64,000 bases of DNA from Modestobacter marinus. GTDB taxonomy: Bacteria > Actinomycetota > Actinomycetes > Mycobacteriales > Geodermatophilaceae. The notes under the pieces were generated by a model, which was not told the origin of the DNA, did not search any database, and saw only the letters and a program-made list of their open reading frames with translations. Where the stretch lies: the NCBI RefSeq assembly GCF_011758655.1, contig NZ_JAAMPA010000001.1:2418001-2482000 (forward strand). Direction: 5' to 3'. The position numbers were made by a program, and so were the translations under genes. Below, one piece after another: positions 1 through 7,965 of this stretch (position 1 is the stretch's first letter; each line of letters starts with the position of its first letter).

Positions 1-6
1 GGGCCG

Positions 7-12
7 TAGGCT
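7..12 (+). promoter_or_regulatory. Candidate -10 box of pdtaS
   Basis: TAGGCT lies nine bases before the ATG at 22. With the usual six to seven bases from -10 to the transcription start, the mRNA would have almost no leader. The -35 region lies outside the window. The same hexamer occurs before murA, before the cobalamin adenosyltransferase gene and before rho. Confidence 0.5.
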
Positions 13-21
13 CACCGGACG

Positions 22-1503
22 ATGAGCAGCCTGTCCGAACGTCTCACCCGCGGCTCGGCGAGCCCCTCCCAGGTCGACCACGCGCGCCGGCTCGTGGCCG
101 ACTGGCAGCTGCTGGCCGACCTCGCCTTCGCCGACCTCACGCTGTGGGTCCCGCTGCACACCGGTGCCTGGTGGTGCGTGGCCCAGGTGCGGCCGCTGAC
201 GGCGCCCACCAGCCAGCCGGAGGACCTGGTGGGCAGCGAGGCCACCGGCCTCGACGCCGAGCCGCTGCTGCGCGCGCAGCGGGAGGGGCGGCCGATCACC
301 GAGGGCGAGCCCGACTGGTCGGGCACGAGCCCCCGCCGGCGGGAGGTCATCCCCGTCCGGCACGACGGGGCGGTGGTCGCGGTGCTGGCCAAGGACACCA
401 ACCTGGCGGCCACCCGGTCGCCGTCGACCTTGGAGGTCACCTACCTCGACATCGCCGCCGACCTCTCGCTGATGGTGGCGGCCGGCACGTTCCCGCCGCG
501 GATGCTGGACGACGCGGAGATGAGCCCGCGGGTGGGCGACGGGCTGGTCCGGCTGGACGGCACCGGGCGCGCGGTCTACGCCAGCCCGAACGCCCTGTCG
601 GCCTACCGGCGGATGGGCGTGACCGGGGACGTCGTCGGCTCCGACCTCGGCGAGGTGACCCGGCAGGTGTCGGGCGACCGGGTGGCCGGTGAGGCCGTGG
701 CCGCGAGCATCGCCGCGGCGGTCGCCGGCCGGTTCCCCGAGCCGATGGACGTGGAGAACGACGCGGCCACCATGCTGGTGCGGGCGCTGCCCCTGCAGGC
801 CCCCGGCGGGGAGGAGGGCGCGCTGGTGCTGGTCCGCGACGTCACCGACGTGCGCCGCCGGGACCGCGCGCTGATGACCAAGGACGCCACCATCCGGGAG
901 ATCCACCACCGGGTGAAGAACAACCTGCAGACCGTGGCCGCGCTGCTGCGGTTGCAGGCCCGTCGGATGACCGAGCCGGCGGCCCGGGCGGCGCTGGAGG
1001 AGTCGGTCCGCCGGGTGGCCTCGATCGCGGTGGTCCACGAGACGCTGGCCGGCAGCCGGGACGACGTCGTGGAGGTCGACGACGTGCTCGACCAGGTGCT
1101 GCCGATGCTCGGTGACGTGACCTCGGTGGGGCCCGCCGCCCGGATCAACCGCGACGGCGCGATCGGGGAGCTGCCCGCGGCCTGCGCCACGCCGTTGGTG
1201 ATGGCGGTGACGGAGCTGCTGCACAACGCGGCCGAGCACGCGTTCGACGACGGCGAGCCGGGGACGATCGTGCTCGCTGCCGAGCGCACCGGTGACGACC
1301 TGGTCGTGCGGGTCCGCGACGACGGGCGCGGGCTGCCGCCGGGCTTCGACCCGGCGGCCAGCACCGGGCTGGGTCTGCAGATCGTGCGGACGCTGGTGAC
1401 CAGCGAGCTGCACGGGACGCTGGAGATGGGGCCGCCGGCGGACGGCGGCCCGGGGACCGAGGCGGTGCTCAGCCTGCCGGGCGCCGGGCGCCCCCGCCGG
1501 TGA
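22..1503 (+). CDS. pdtaS: PdtaS-type sensor histidine kinase
   Basis: This 493-residue cytosolic kinase would phosphorylate a response regulator of the PdtaR (ANTAR, RNA-binding) type. No membrane segments are visible. The N-terminal ~150 residues look like a GAF domain, residues ~165-280 like PAS, followed by a HisKA_2 dimerisation helix with the H-box EIHHRVKNNLQ (His295/His296) and a C-terminal HATPase with an N-box (LLHNAAEHAF) and glycine boxes (DDGRG, GLGLQIV). Length and architecture match PdtaS (Rv3220c of M. tuberculosis), which also lies next to whiB1, as here. No pdtaR is visible in the window. The ATG at 22 follows a -10 box closely, so translation is probably leaderless. The assignment to the family is firm; the input signal cannot be read from the sequence. 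Confidence 0.9.
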   Translation: MSSLSERLTRGSASPSQVDHARRLVADWQLLADLAFADLTLWVPLHTGAWWCVAQVRPLTAPTSQPEDLVGSEATGLDAEPLLRAQREGRPITEGEPDWSGTSPRRREVIPVRHDGAVVAVLAKDTNLAATRSPSTLEVTYLDIAADLSLMVAAGTFPPRMLDDAEMSPRVGDGLVRLDGTGRAVYASPNALSAYRRMGVTGDVVGSDLGEVTRQVSGDRVAGEAVAASIAAAVAGRFPEPMDVENDAATMLVRALPLQAPGGEEGALVLVRDVTDVRRRDRALMTKDATIREIHHRVKNNLQTVAALLRLQARRMTEPAARAALEESVRRVASIAVVHETLAGSRDDVVEVDDVLDQVLPMLGDVTSVGPAARINRDGAIGELPAACATPLVMAVTELLHNAAEHAFDDGEPGTIVLAAERTGDDLVVRVRDDGRGLPPGFDPAASTGLGLQIVRTLVTSELHGTLEMGPPADGGPGTEAVLSLPGAGRPRR

Positions 1504-1505
1504 AC

Positions 1506-1544
1506 GCAGCAGAGCCCGCCCCCGGAGGGAGCGGGCTCTGCTGC
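1506..1544 (+). terminator. Strong hairpin terminator after pdtaS
   Basis: A perfect 14-bp stem (GCAGCAGAGCCCGC pairing with GCGGGCTCTGCTGC) closes an 11-base loop two bases after the pdtaS stop. There is no T-tract, as is common in high-GC actinobacteria. It lies between convergent genes. Confidence 0.8.
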
Positions 1545-1552
1545 GCGGCCCC

Positions 1553-1572
1553 GCCCTGCGCATGCGCAGGGC
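1553..1572 (-). terminator. 20-bp palindrome after whiB1
   Basis: GCCCTGCGCATGCGCAGGGC is a perfect 20-base palindrome located 15 bases downstream of the whiB1 stop on the minus strand. It probably forms the whiB1-side terminator, back to back with the pdtaS terminator. Confidence 0.55.
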
Positions 1573-1587
1573 GAGAGGCGGCGGGTG

Positions 1588-1839
1588 CTAGGCGGTGCGG
1601 ACCCGGGTGCGCGCGGTGCGACGCTTCAGGGCACGGCGCTCGTCCTCGGACAGCCCGCCCCAGACCCCGGAGTCCTGACCGGAGCTCAGCGCCCAGTCCA
1701 GGCAGGACTCGACGACCGGGCACCGGCCGCACACAGCCTTGGCCTGCTCGATCTGGACGACTGCCGGGCCCGTCGTCCCGATCGGGAAGAAGAGCTCCGG
1801 GTCCTCGTCCCGGCAGAGCGCGCGGTGGCGCCAGTCCAT
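1588..1839 (-). CDS. whiB1: WhiB1 iron-sulfur transcription regulator
   Basis: 83 residues with the four-cysteine WhiB cluster site at Cys9, Cys37, Cys40 and Cys46 (spacing C-x27-C-x2-C-x5-C), the GVWGG turn and a basic C-terminal tail (ERRALKRR) for DNA binding. The sequence follows M. tuberculosis WhiB1 closely in length and in motifs such as DEDPELFFP and GQDSGVWGG. WhiB1 carries a [4Fe-4S] cluster that reacts with nitric oxide and binds the sigma factor SigA. GAGGAG precedes the ATG. Its position next to pdtaS supports orthology. A leader of about 125 bases separates it from the candidate promoter. Confidence 0.95.
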   Translation of the reverse strand: MDWRHRALCRDEDPELFFPIGTTGPAVVQIEQAKAVCGRCPVVESCLDWALSSGQDSGVWGGLSEDERRALKRRTARTRVRTA

Positions 1840-1938
1840 GGCGGTGTACTCCTCGATCTCGTCAGGGTGTCCGGTCGTCGGTCCGGGGACCGCCCCCGCA
1901 GGTCCGTGCGCTGGTGTCAGCGCGGGGAACGACGACCG

Positions 1939-1958
1939 CCTGCTGTGTTACCAGCAGG
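1939..1958 (-). other. Hairpin in whiB1 leader
   Basis: CCTGCTG and CAGCAGG form a 7-bp stem with a six-base loop. It would sit near the 5' end of the whiB1 transcript if the promoter at 1972-1999 is used. Its function is unknown. Confidence 0.4.
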
Positions 1959-1971
1959 TTGCTTGCTTGTG

Positions 1972-1999
1972 ATGCTTTCACGAGTCGACGCACTGTCAA
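1972..1999 (-). promoter_or_regulatory. Candidate whiB1 promoter
   Basis: Read on the minus strand, a consensus TTGACA -35 (1999-1994) is followed after 16 bases by AAGCAT (1977-1972), which keeps the A at position 2 and T at position 6 of a TANNNT box. A GTGA-N5-TCAC inverted repeat (1969-1981) overlaps the -10. Confidence 0.5.
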
Positions 2000-2152
2000 G
2001 CAGTTCGCCGGGCGTCAGCGGGGCTCGTGAGCAACCTCACCACGCCCTGCGGGGCCTCGCCACTCCTGCCTACCCCACCGGGCGCGTCCCCGCACCACCC
2101 GGAGGGGTCCGGCGCCGAGCGCTCCGTCACACGAGGACGGACGGCGCACCGG

Positions 2153-3145
2153 TCACACGACGACGCGCAGCGCGTCCGGGACCGACCGGACGCGGAGCCC
2201 GGTCGTGGTGCCCAGGTGGTCGCCGTCCAGCTGCCACCCCTGCGGGCGGGTCGACGTCAGGGTCAGTTCCCCGAGGTCGTGCCAGCGGTGCACCCCGCGG
2301 CCGCGGGCGTCCGGCCGGGCGGCCATGGTCTGGCGCACGTGGTGCAGCATCCGCACCACGCCGACCCGCCCCATCGCGAAGACGTCCAGGCCGGTGTCGA
2401 AGGACGCCTCGGGGCTCGGGTCGATGGGCCGCGCCCCCAGGTAGGTCCAGGGGCTGACGTTGGAGACCAGGGCGAGGAACAGCCCGTCGACGGGGGCCTC
2501 GCCGGACGCCTCGAGGGTGATCGGTGGACGGCGCCGGTCCCGGCCGAGCAGGAAGGCGTTGACGCCGGCACCGATGTAGAGGCTGCCGGTGGACCGCCGT
2601 CCCCGGGCGCGCTGGGCCTCGACCCGTGAGATGACGTCGGCGTCGAAGCCCATGCCCGCGGCGAAGACGAACCAGCGGGGGGTGGTCCAGCCCTCCGCCG
2701 TCCCCTGCTCGCCGGTGCGGGCCTCGTCAGTGCGGGCCTGGGCGGTGCCGAGGGAGACCAGGCGGGTGCGCCCGGCGCGCAGCGAGTCGAGGATCTCCCC
2801 GGTCGCCTCCACCGGGTCGCGCGAACGGCCGAGCGCGCGGGCGAAGACGTTGGTGGAGCCGCCCGGCACGACGGCCAGCATCGGCACGTCGGGGCCGGGG
2901 CCGGCCGTGAGCAGCCCGTTGGCCGCCTCGTTGACCGTGCCGTCGCCGCCGAGGGTCACGACGAGGTCGATGCCGTCCGCGGTGGCCTGGGCGGCGAGCT
3001 CCCGGGCATGACCGCGGTGGGCGGTCTCGGCCAGCTCGAGGTCCAGCTCGCTGGACAGCGCCCGGACCAGCACGTCGCGGACCTTGCGGGTGGTGGTCGT
3101 GGCCGCCGGGTTCGCCACCAGCAGCGCACGCATGCCGCCCAACAT
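2153..3145 (-). CDS. Diacylglycerol/lipid kinase family protein
   Basis: 330 residues. The DAGK catalytic domain is marked by an N-terminal nucleotide-binding strand (LLVANPAA), the glycine-rich LGGDGTVNEAANGL and the PGGSTNVFARALG motif. The family (COG1597, YegS/DgkB/LcbK) phosphorylates diacylglycerol or related lipids with ATP and helps recycle lipids into phospholipid synthesis, which fits the nearby psd-pssA operon. GGAGG lies nine bases before the chosen ATG; a second ATG four codons in (MRALLVANP) is possible but has a poorer ribosome site. The exact lipid substrate cannot be told from the sequence. Confidence 0.85.
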   Translation of the reverse strand: MLGGMRALLVANPAATTTTRKVRDVLVRALSSELDLELAETAHRGHARELAAQATADGIDLVVTLGGDGTVNEAANGLLTAGPGPDVPMLAVVPGGSTNVFARALGRSRDPVEATGEILDSLRAGRTRLVSLGTAQARTDEARTGEQGTAEGWTTPRWFVFAAGMGFDADVISRVEAQRARGRRSTGSLYIGAGVNAFLLGRDRRRPPITLEASGEAPVDGLFLALVSNVSPWTYLGARPIDPSPEASFDTGLDVFAMGRVGVVRMLHHVRQTMAARPDARGRGVHRWHDLGELTLTSTRPQGWQLDGDHLGTTTGLRVRSVPDALRVVV

Positions 3146-3209
3146 ATCCAGCGCCTCCGGGCCGGCCGTGCGGCACGTCCGGTGCGGCGGCTCGCGCGGG
3201 AGCCGCGGG

Positions 3210-3215
3210 TAACCT
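3210..3215 (+). promoter_or_regulatory. Candidate leaderless -10 box
   Basis: TAACCT ends seven bases before the GTG at 3223. No ribosome binding site fits in that space, so the gene is probably translated from a leaderless mRNA. Confidence 0.45.
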
Positions 3216-3222
3216 CGGCGGC

Positions 3223-3705
3223 GTGTCAGGTCAGGACGGGCAGACCCCGGACCGCCGTCGGCCGCGGGCCGAGGGCCTGCTCGGTGGGGCGGCGCAGCCG
3301 ACCGCGCCGCGCCGCGCGCGGTCGCGCCAGGAGGCGCCGACCGCCGTCCGCCGGGCCGCCCTGGTGGTGGCCGTGGAGGCGCTCGCGCTGACCGTCCTCG
3401 CCGTCGTGCTGCTGGTCCTGACGCTGACCGGCTCCCCGGACAGCGTGGGGCGCGCGCTGGCCGAGGTGGTCTACGTCGGGCTGGGCGCCGGGCTGCTCGC
3501 CGCCGCCGCGGTCGGGCTGTGGCGGGTGTCCGGCTGGGCCCGTGGCCCGGTCATCGTGCTGCAGATCCTGCTGGGCCTGCTCGCGTACAACGCCGCCTTC
3601 CCGGCGCAGCAGCCGCTGCTGGGCCTGCCGGTGCTGGCACTCGTCGCGGCCGAGCTCTACCTGCTGGCCACCCCCGAGGCGCGGCTGGCCTTCCTCGACC
3701 GTTAG
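3223..3705 (+). CDS. Small integral membrane protein, unknown function
   Basis: 160 residues. A basic, Pro/Arg-rich cytoplasmic N-terminus (residues 1-42) is followed by about four hydrophobic segments: ~44-66, ~78-96, ~103-122 and ~127-146. The short loops and small size suggest a four-helix membrane protein. The GTG at 3223 is preceded at seven bases by TAACCT, so translation may be leaderless. It converges on the HAD phosphatase gene. I do not recognise a named family; it resembles the many uncharacterised actinobacterial four-helix membrane proteins. Codon use (G/C at third positions) supports it as a real gene. Confidence 0.7.
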   Translation: MSGQDGQTPDRRRPRAEGLLGGAAQPTAPRRARSRQEAPTAVRRAALVVAVEALALTVLAVVLLVLTLTGSPDSVGRALAEVVYVGLGAGLLAAAAVGLWRVSGWARGPVIVLQILLGLLAYNAAFPAQQPLLGLPVLALVAAELYLLATPEARLAFLDR

Positions 3706-3706
3706 G

Positions 3707-3766
3707 CCCCCTCGCAGGGGCCCGCCGCGAGTGGGAGGACCCTCTCCCGGGGCGGGGGGCGAGGGG
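3707..3766 (-). terminator. Conserved-loop hairpin, copy C (after HAD gene)
   Basis: On the minus strand CCCCTCGC pairs with GCGAGGGG around a 43-base loop that begins CCCCCGCCCC and ends CGCGGCGGGCCCCT. It starts seven bases after the HAD stop, preceded by CGGAGGA. The same loop ends occur in the copies at 59431 and 61681, and the same upstream heptamer before the copy at 46851. Confidence 0.6.
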
Positions 3767-3773
3767 TCCTCCG

Positions 3774-4556
3774 TCAGATCAGCTCGATGACCTCGGCGAT
3801 CGAGGGCAGCACCCGGCTGGGCCGGAAGGGGAAGCGGCTGACGTCCTCGGCGCGGGTCGAGCCGGTCAGCACCAGGATGGTGTCCAGCCCGGCCTCGATG
3901 CCGGCGACGACGTCGGTGTCCATCCGGTCACCGATCATCGTGGTCGACTCCGAGTGCGCCTCGATCCGGTTCATCGCGCTGCGGAACATCATCGGGTTGG
4001 GCTTGCCGACGAAGTAGGGCTCGGCCCCGGTGGCCTTGGTGATCATCGCCGCGACCGAGCCGGTGGCGGGCAGCGGGCCCTCGGGGGAGGGGCCGGTGAC
4101 GTCGGGGTTGGTGGCGATGAACCGGGCGCCGGCGCCGACCAGCCGGACCGCCTGGGTGATCGCCTCGAACGAGTAGGTGCGGGTCTCCCCGAGGACGACG
4201 TAGTCCGGGTCGGTGTCGGTCATCGTGTAGCCCGCCTCGTGCAGCGCCGTGGTCAGGCCCGCCTCGCCGATGACGTAGGCCGAGCCGCCGGGCAGCTGGG
4301 AGGCCAGGAAGTCCGCCGTGGCCAGCGCCGAGGTCCAGATCGCGTGCTCGGGCACGTCCAGGCCGCTGCGGGCCAGCCGGGCGGACAGGTCGCGCGGGGT
4401 GAAGATCGAGTTGTTGGTCAGCACCAGGAAACGGCGGTCACGCTCGACCAGCCGGGCGAGGAAGTCGGCCGCGCCGGGCAGGGCCCTCCCCTCGTGCACC
4501 AGCACGCCGTCCATGTCGGTCAGCCAGCACTCGGACTCGCCGCGTTCGGTGGTCAC
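3774..4556 (-). CDS. HAD-IIA (NagD-like) phosphatase
   Basis: 260 residues. HAD motif I is DMDGVL near residue 14, motif II is the threonine of LTNN near residue 47, the lysine of motif III lies in FVGKPNPMM, and motif IV is GDRMDTDV. The long cap between motifs II and III is typical of subfamily IIA (NagD, p-nitrophenyl phosphatase). Such enzymes hydrolyse small phosphate esters or nucleotides in the cytosol. The gene lies 25 bases downstream of the end of nothing on its own strand except the GNAT gene at 4582, so it is probably the last gene of the psd-pssA-GNAT transcript or is transcribed separately. The physiological substrate is not predictable. Confidence 0.85.
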   Translation of the reverse strand: MTTERGESECWLTDMDGVLVHEGRALPGAADFLARLVERDRRFLVLTNNSIFTPRDLSARLARSGLDVPEHAIWTSALATADFLASQLPGGSAYVIGEAGLTTALHEAGYTMTDTDPDYVVLGETRTYSFEAITQAVRLVGAGARFIATNPDVTGPSPEGPLPATGSVAAMITKATGAEPYFVGKPNPMMFRSAMNRIEAHSESTTMIGDRMDTDVVAGIEAGLDTILVLTGSTRAEDVSRFPFRPSRVLPSIAEVIELI

Positions 4557-4581
4557 ACCGTTCTCCTGTCGGTCGGGTGGG

Positions 4582-5067
4582 TCAGCGGCGGTCGGCCGCG
4601 AACCGGGTCAAGGCGTCATCGGTGAGCCGGAAGACCGTCCACCCGTCCATCGGCACCGCACCGGCTGCTCTGTAGAACTCGATGGACGGGGTGTTCCAGT
4701 CGAGGACGGACCACTCCAGCCGGGCGAAGCCGCGCGTGACGCACTCGTCGGCCAGCGTCCGGAGCAGCTCGCGGCCCAGCCCGGTGCCGCGGTGGGCGGG
4801 GGAGACGTAGAGGTCCTCGAGGTACAGCCCGTGGGTGCCGCGCCAGGTCGAGAAGTTGAGGAACCACAGGGCGAAGCCGGCGATCTCGGCACCCTCCCCC
4901 TCCCCGGCGAGGGCGACGTGACCGAACAGCGCCGGGGACTCCCCGAACAGCGCGGCGTGCAGCTGCTCGGCGGTCATCCCGGCCTCGTGCTCGGACTCCT
5001 CGTAGGCGGCGAGCTCGCGGACCAGCCGCAGCACCGTCGGGACGTCGTCGGGGCGGACCCGGCGCAC
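4582..5067 (-). CDS. GNAT family N-acetyltransferase
   Basis: 161 residues. The acetyl-CoA binding loop reads [14 protein letters not shown] (the R/Q-x-x-G-x-G/A motif), preceded by the strand LYLEDLYV and followed by the C-terminal [18 protein letters not shown] that is typical of the diamine/spermidine acetyltransferase-like branch. The start chosen is the GTG at 5067, two bases after the pssA stop, because no other ATG or GTG gives a full domain; the gene is therefore translationally coupled to pssA. The acceptor is unknown; by family resemblance it may be an amine. A link with lipid synthesis is suggested only by the operon. Confidence 0.8.
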   Translation of the reverse strand: MRRVRPDDVPTVLRLVRELAAYEESEHEAGMTAEQLHAALFGESPALFGHVALAGEGEGAEIAGFALWFLNFSTWRGTHGLYLEDLYVSPAHRGTGLGRELLRTLADECVTRGFARLEWSVLDWNTPSIEFYRAAGAVPMDGWTVFRLTDDALTRFAADRR

Positions 5068-5069
5068 GC

Positions 5070-5867
5070 TCAGGACAGCACCTCCTTGATCCGTGCCGGG
5101 ACCAGCCGGCCCAGCGGGGTCAGCACCGGCATCACCAGCGGGGAGAACAGGTAGCTGTAGGCGACCACGAGGCAGGTGACGGTCGGGACGGTGAGCAGGC
5201 CGACGACGACCAGGACGACGGCGACGACCAGTCCGTAGGGCTTGCCGCTCTTCGGGCTGACCAGGGACCGGAACGAGCGGTAGCGGACGTTGCTGATCAT
5301 CAGCAGCCCGGGCACGACGACCACCAGCAGCACCCACAGCCGGTCGCGGCCCTGCATCAGGTCGGCGAACGCGAACACGCTGGCCAGCACCACCCCGGCC
5401 GCGCCGGGGCTGGGCAGGCCGGTGAAGAACCGCTTGTCCGCCGTCGGGTCGATCGTGGTGTTGAAGCGGGCGAGCCGGATGGCGGCGCAGGCCACCCAGA
5501 GGAAGCAGACCACCCAGCCGAGGGCGTCGAGGGAGTCCCGGCCGTCGGAGAACAGGGCGAAGGCCAGCAGGGCCGGGGCCAGGCCGAAGGAGACCAGGTC
5601 GGCCAGCGAGTCGAACTGCAGGCCGAAGGGTGAGACGGCGCCGACGAGCCGGGCGACCGCACCGTCGGCGATGTCGAAGACGACCGAGAGCGCGATCAGC
5701 AGGCAGGCCAGCCGGTACTCGCCGCGGAAGGCGACCAGGATGGCGCCGAAGCCGCACATCATGTTGGCCAGCGTGAACAGGCTGGGCAGCCACGAGCGAG
5801 CCCGCCGCCGGCCGCCGCGCACCGAACCACGGACGAACTCGACGGTGGTGGTGCGCCTCCCGGGCAT
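5070..5867 (-). CDS. pssA: CDP-diacylglycerol-serine O-phosphatidyltransferase
   Basis: 265 residues. It makes phosphatidylserine from CDP-diacylglycerol and serine at the membrane. The CDP-alcohol phosphotransferase motif D-G-x2-A-R-x8-G-x3-D-x3-D is present as DIADGAVARLVGAVSPFG followed by LQFDSLADLVSFG. Several hydrophobic segments follow, as expected for the family. GAGGAG stands eight bases before the ATG at 5867. It begins 11 bases after psd, so both enzymes of the phosphatidylethanolamine route are co-expressed: PssA makes the substrate that Psd decarboxylates. Confidence 0.92.
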   Translation of the reverse strand: MPGRRTTTVEFVRGSVRGGRRRARSWLPSLFTLANMMCGFGAILVAFRGEYRLACLLIALSVVFDIADGAVARLVGAVSPFGLQFDSLADLVSFGLAPALLAFALFSDGRDSLDALGWVVCFLWVACAAIRLARFNTTIDPTADKRFFTGLPSPGAAGVVLASVFAFADLMQGRDRLWVLLVVVVPGLLMISNVRYRSFRSLVSPKSGKPYGLVVAVVLVVVGLLTVPTVTCLVVAYSYLFSPLVMPVLTPLGRLVPARIKEVLS

Positions 5868-5878
5868 CCGCCGGCTCC

Positions 5879-6544
5879 TCAGCTGGGGGAGGACCAGCGG
5901 GCGATGACGGTCTCGCCGCCCCGCACCCGCTGCCCCTTCGTGACGGTGACGGTGCACTCGGGCGGCAGGAAGACGTCCATCCGGGACCCGAACTTCATCA
6001 GCCCGATCCGGTCGCCGGTGGCGACCTCCTGCCCGGGCACCACGCGGGTGACGATCCGCCGGGCGAGCACGCCGACGATCTGCCGGAAGACGACCGTGCG
6101 GTCGCCGTCGCGGACCCACAGCTCGCTGCGCTCGTTGCGGTGCGCGCTCTCCGCGCGGTAGGCGGCCAGGAAGCTGCCCGGGGTGTACGTGGAGGAGGTG
6201 ACCCGGCCGCCGTAGGGCGCGCGGTTCACGTGCACGTCGACGACGGACAGGAAGACGCTGACCTGCTGCCAGTCGCCCTCGGGCGCCACGCCCGGCTGCG
6301 CCTCACCGGCGACCATGACGACGCCGTCGGCCGGGGAGAGCACGTCGTCGGGGGAGGGCGGGACCGAGTCGCACTGCCGGTCGGGGTCACGGAAGAACAG
6401 GGCCATGTACGCCGACAGGGCGAGGAGGGGCCACGCCAGAAGGCGGGCCCCACGGAGACCGCTGCCCCGCCCCAGGGCGGTGGACACCGCCGCAGAGGCC
6501 AGGGGAACGGCGAGGAAGGGCCAGCCGGCCCGGTCGATGCGCAT
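5879..6544 (-). CDS. psd: Phosphatidylserine decarboxylase proenzyme
   Basis: 221 residues, the short class II (PSD-A) form. It converts phosphatidylserine to phosphatidylethanolamine and uses a pyruvoyl group formed by self-cleavage. The cleavage site is the Gly-Ser of LMKFGSRMDVFLP near residue 190. An N-terminal hydrophobic region (residues ~8-50) anchors it to the membrane, and FFRDPDR, SPADG and VHVNRAPYGG are family motifs. It is first in the operon psd-pssA-GNAT. A TAACCT box nine bases before the ATG suggests a nearly leaderless transcript. Confidence 0.92.
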   Translation of the reverse strand: MRIDRAGWPFLAVPLASAAVSTALGRGSGLRGARLLAWPLLALSAYMALFFRDPDRQCDSVPPSPDDVLSPADGVVMVAGEAQPGVAPEGDWQQVSVFLSVVDVHVNRAPYGGRVTSSTYTPGSFLAAYRAESAHRNERSELWVRDGDRTVVFRQIVGVLARRIVTRVVPGQEVATGDRIGLMKFGSRMDVFLPPECTVTVTKGQRVRGGETVIARWSSPS

Positions 6545-6553
6545 CGCAGACCG

Positions 6554-6559
6554 AGGTTA
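6554..6559 (-). promoter_or_regulatory. Candidate -10 box of the psd operon
   Basis: TAACCT on the minus strand, nine bases upstream of the psd ATG. It is identical to the box before the gene at 3223. Confidence 0.4.
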
Positions 6560-6609
6560 CCGGGACCGGGACCGAACGCCTGCCGACGGCGGTGTCGCGG
6601 CGGGCGGCC

Positions 6610-7842
6610 TCACCGGGAGGCGAGCCGTGGGCTGGCCCCGGTGCGGCTGTCGCGCTCGCGCGGCGGGCCGCCGTACCAGTCGAGGCAGACGACGGAGGCG
6701 TCGTCCCGCAGGACGCCACCGGTGGCGCGCAGCACCGCCTGCCCGAGCTCGTGCACGACCTCCCGGGGGTGCATCGAGGCCGTGGCGGCCAGCGCCGCTG
6801 CGACGTCGAGGGAGGCGGCGTTGCGCTCCTGCATCCCGTCGGTCACGAAGACGACGCGGTCGCCGGGCTCCAGCGGGAAGCGCTGCAGGCGGTACCCGGT
6901 GCCGGCCTCGACGCCGAACGGGAGGTCGATGGCCAGCTCGACCTCCTCCACCCGGCCGTCGCGGAGCCGCAGCGGGAAGGGGTGGCCGGCGTTCACGATC
7001 TGCGCCTCGAGGGTGTGCAGGTCCACGCGCATGACCTGGCCGGTGACGAACTCCCCGGCCGCCGAGTGCGTGGCGACGGCGTCGTTGGCGTTGCGCGTCT
7101 GGTCATCGAGGCCCAGCCCGCGGCGCCGCTCGTTGCGCAGGCTGCCCACCAGCAGCGTGGCCAGCAGGGCGGCGCCGACCTCGTGCCCGACCGCGTCGGT
7201 GATCGAGACCTGGAGCGAGTCCCGGTCCAGTGCGTAGTCGAAGGTGTCCCCGCCCACGGTCGCGGCCGGCTCCAGCCACCCGGCGAGGGTGAACTGCCCG
7301 GCCTCGCAGGTGAAGGCGCTGGGCAGCAACCGGCGCTGGATCTCCGCGGCCAGCGAGAAGGGCGTGGTGCGCTGGCCCCACTCGAAGAGGTCGGTGTGCC
7401 GCCGGTTGGCGATGATCACGTAGGCGAGGGCGTGGCCGGCCGCGGCGATGTCGGCCAGCTGCTGTTCGTCGGGCGGCTCGGGCAGCACCAGCTCCAGCAC
7501 GCCGAGGGCGTCGCCCCGGTCGGTGACCGGGACGATCACGCAGGTCCCGTCGTCGCTGCGCTGCACCACCGCCTGCTGGGTGCGCAGGACCTCTTCGTGG
7601 ACCGTGCCCTCCAGCCGGAGGGTCTCCGCGTGCTCGACGCCCTGGACGCGGGCACCGTCCGGCGCGCGGGTCGCCGTCCCGAGGCGGACCAGGGCGTGCC
7701 CGCTGAAGTCCGCGATCAGGAAGGACACCTCGGTCGCGCCGGACAGGGTGGCCAGCTCGTCGGCGACGGCGGTCACGGCGTCGATCGGCGCGGCTGCCTC
7801 CACGCGTTCGAGCAGGGCGCGCAGGTCGAAGTAGGACGTCAC
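6610..7842 (-). CDS. GAF-SpoIIE type PP2C phosphatase
   Basis: 410 residues. Residues ~10-165 look like a GAF-type sensory domain. Residues ~185-400 form a SpoIIE/RsbU phosphatase domain with the metal-binding aspartates in VGGDTFDY, ITDAVGHEVG, FVTDGMQE and RDDASVV. Such enzymes dephosphorylate anti-anti-sigma factors and so switch on alternative sigma factors. The GTG at 7842 is chosen because AGGAG lies 13 bases upstream and homology begins there; an in-frame GTG at 7914 would add 24 residues without a usable ribosome site. No anti-sigma partner is encoded nearby, so it must act on a distant pathway. The sensed ligand is unknown. Confidence 0.85.
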   Translation of the reverse strand: MTSYFDLRALLERVEAAAPIDAVTAVADELATLSGATEVSFLIADFSGHALVRLGTATRAPDGARVQGVEHAETLRLEGTVHEEVLRTQQAVVQRSDDGTCVIVPVTDRGDALGVLELVLPEPPDEQQLADIAAAGHALAYVIIANRRHTDLFEWGQRTTPFSLAAEIQRRLLPSAFTCEAGQFTLAGWLEPAATVGGDTFDYALDRDSLQVSITDAVGHEVGAALLATLLVGSLRNERRRGLGLDDQTRNANDAVATHSAAGEFVTGQVMRVDLHTLEAQIVNAGHPFPLRLRDGRVEEVELAIDLPFGVEAGTGYRLQRFPLEPGDRVVFVTDGMQERNAASLDVAAALAATASMHPREVVHELGQAVLRATGGVLRDDASVVCLDWYGGPPRERDSRTGASPRLASR

Positions 7843-7901
7843 GGGTGCGCTGGTCTCCTGGGTAGGGGGAGCTGCCACCCAGGACCGGCGGCAGGTACGA
7901 C

Positions 7902-7935
7902 ACTGCCGGGCCACCCTCGCGGATGACCCGGCAGT
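7902..7935. other. 9-bp hairpin between sodN and the phosphatase gene
   Basis: ACTGCCGGG (7902-7910) pairs with CCCGGCAGT (7927-7935) around a 16-base loop. It lies upstream of the phosphatase start and downstream of sodN. It may extend the sodN terminator or act in the phosphatase leader. Confidence 0.4.
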
Positions 7936-7939
7936 ACGG

Positions 7940-7958
7940 CCCCGTCCGCTGGACGGGG
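7940..7958 (-). terminator. sodN terminator hairpin
   Basis: CCCCGTCC and GGACGGGG form an 8-bp stem with a three-base loop, seven bases downstream of the sodN stop on the minus strand. Confidence 0.6.
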
Positions 7959-7965
7959 ACCTCGG

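Larger units (their letters stand above)
1840..2152. other. Upstream region of whiB1 (no gene)
   Basis: This 313-base stretch separates whiB1 from the end of the lipid kinase gene; both lie on the minus strand. It holds a whiB1 promoter candidate, a small hairpin in the predicted leader, and a remainder without coding signal. The AT content is higher than in neighbouring DNA around 1940-2000, as expected for a promoter. Confidence 0.6.

Noticed and set aside
1500-2030. Plus-strand open frames running through whiB1
   Set aside because: They overlap a gene with complete WhiB features on the other strand and do not resemble any protein.
5868-6119. N-terminal extension of pssA by 84 residues
   Set aside because: The extension is antisense-like, Arg-rich and overlaps psd; the ATG at 5867 has a good ribosome site.
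7843-7914. Longer start for the SpoIIE phosphatase
   Set aside because: The upstream GTG has a purine run directly against it, no proper spacing, and the added residues (RQCRTCRRSW) are unlike the family.
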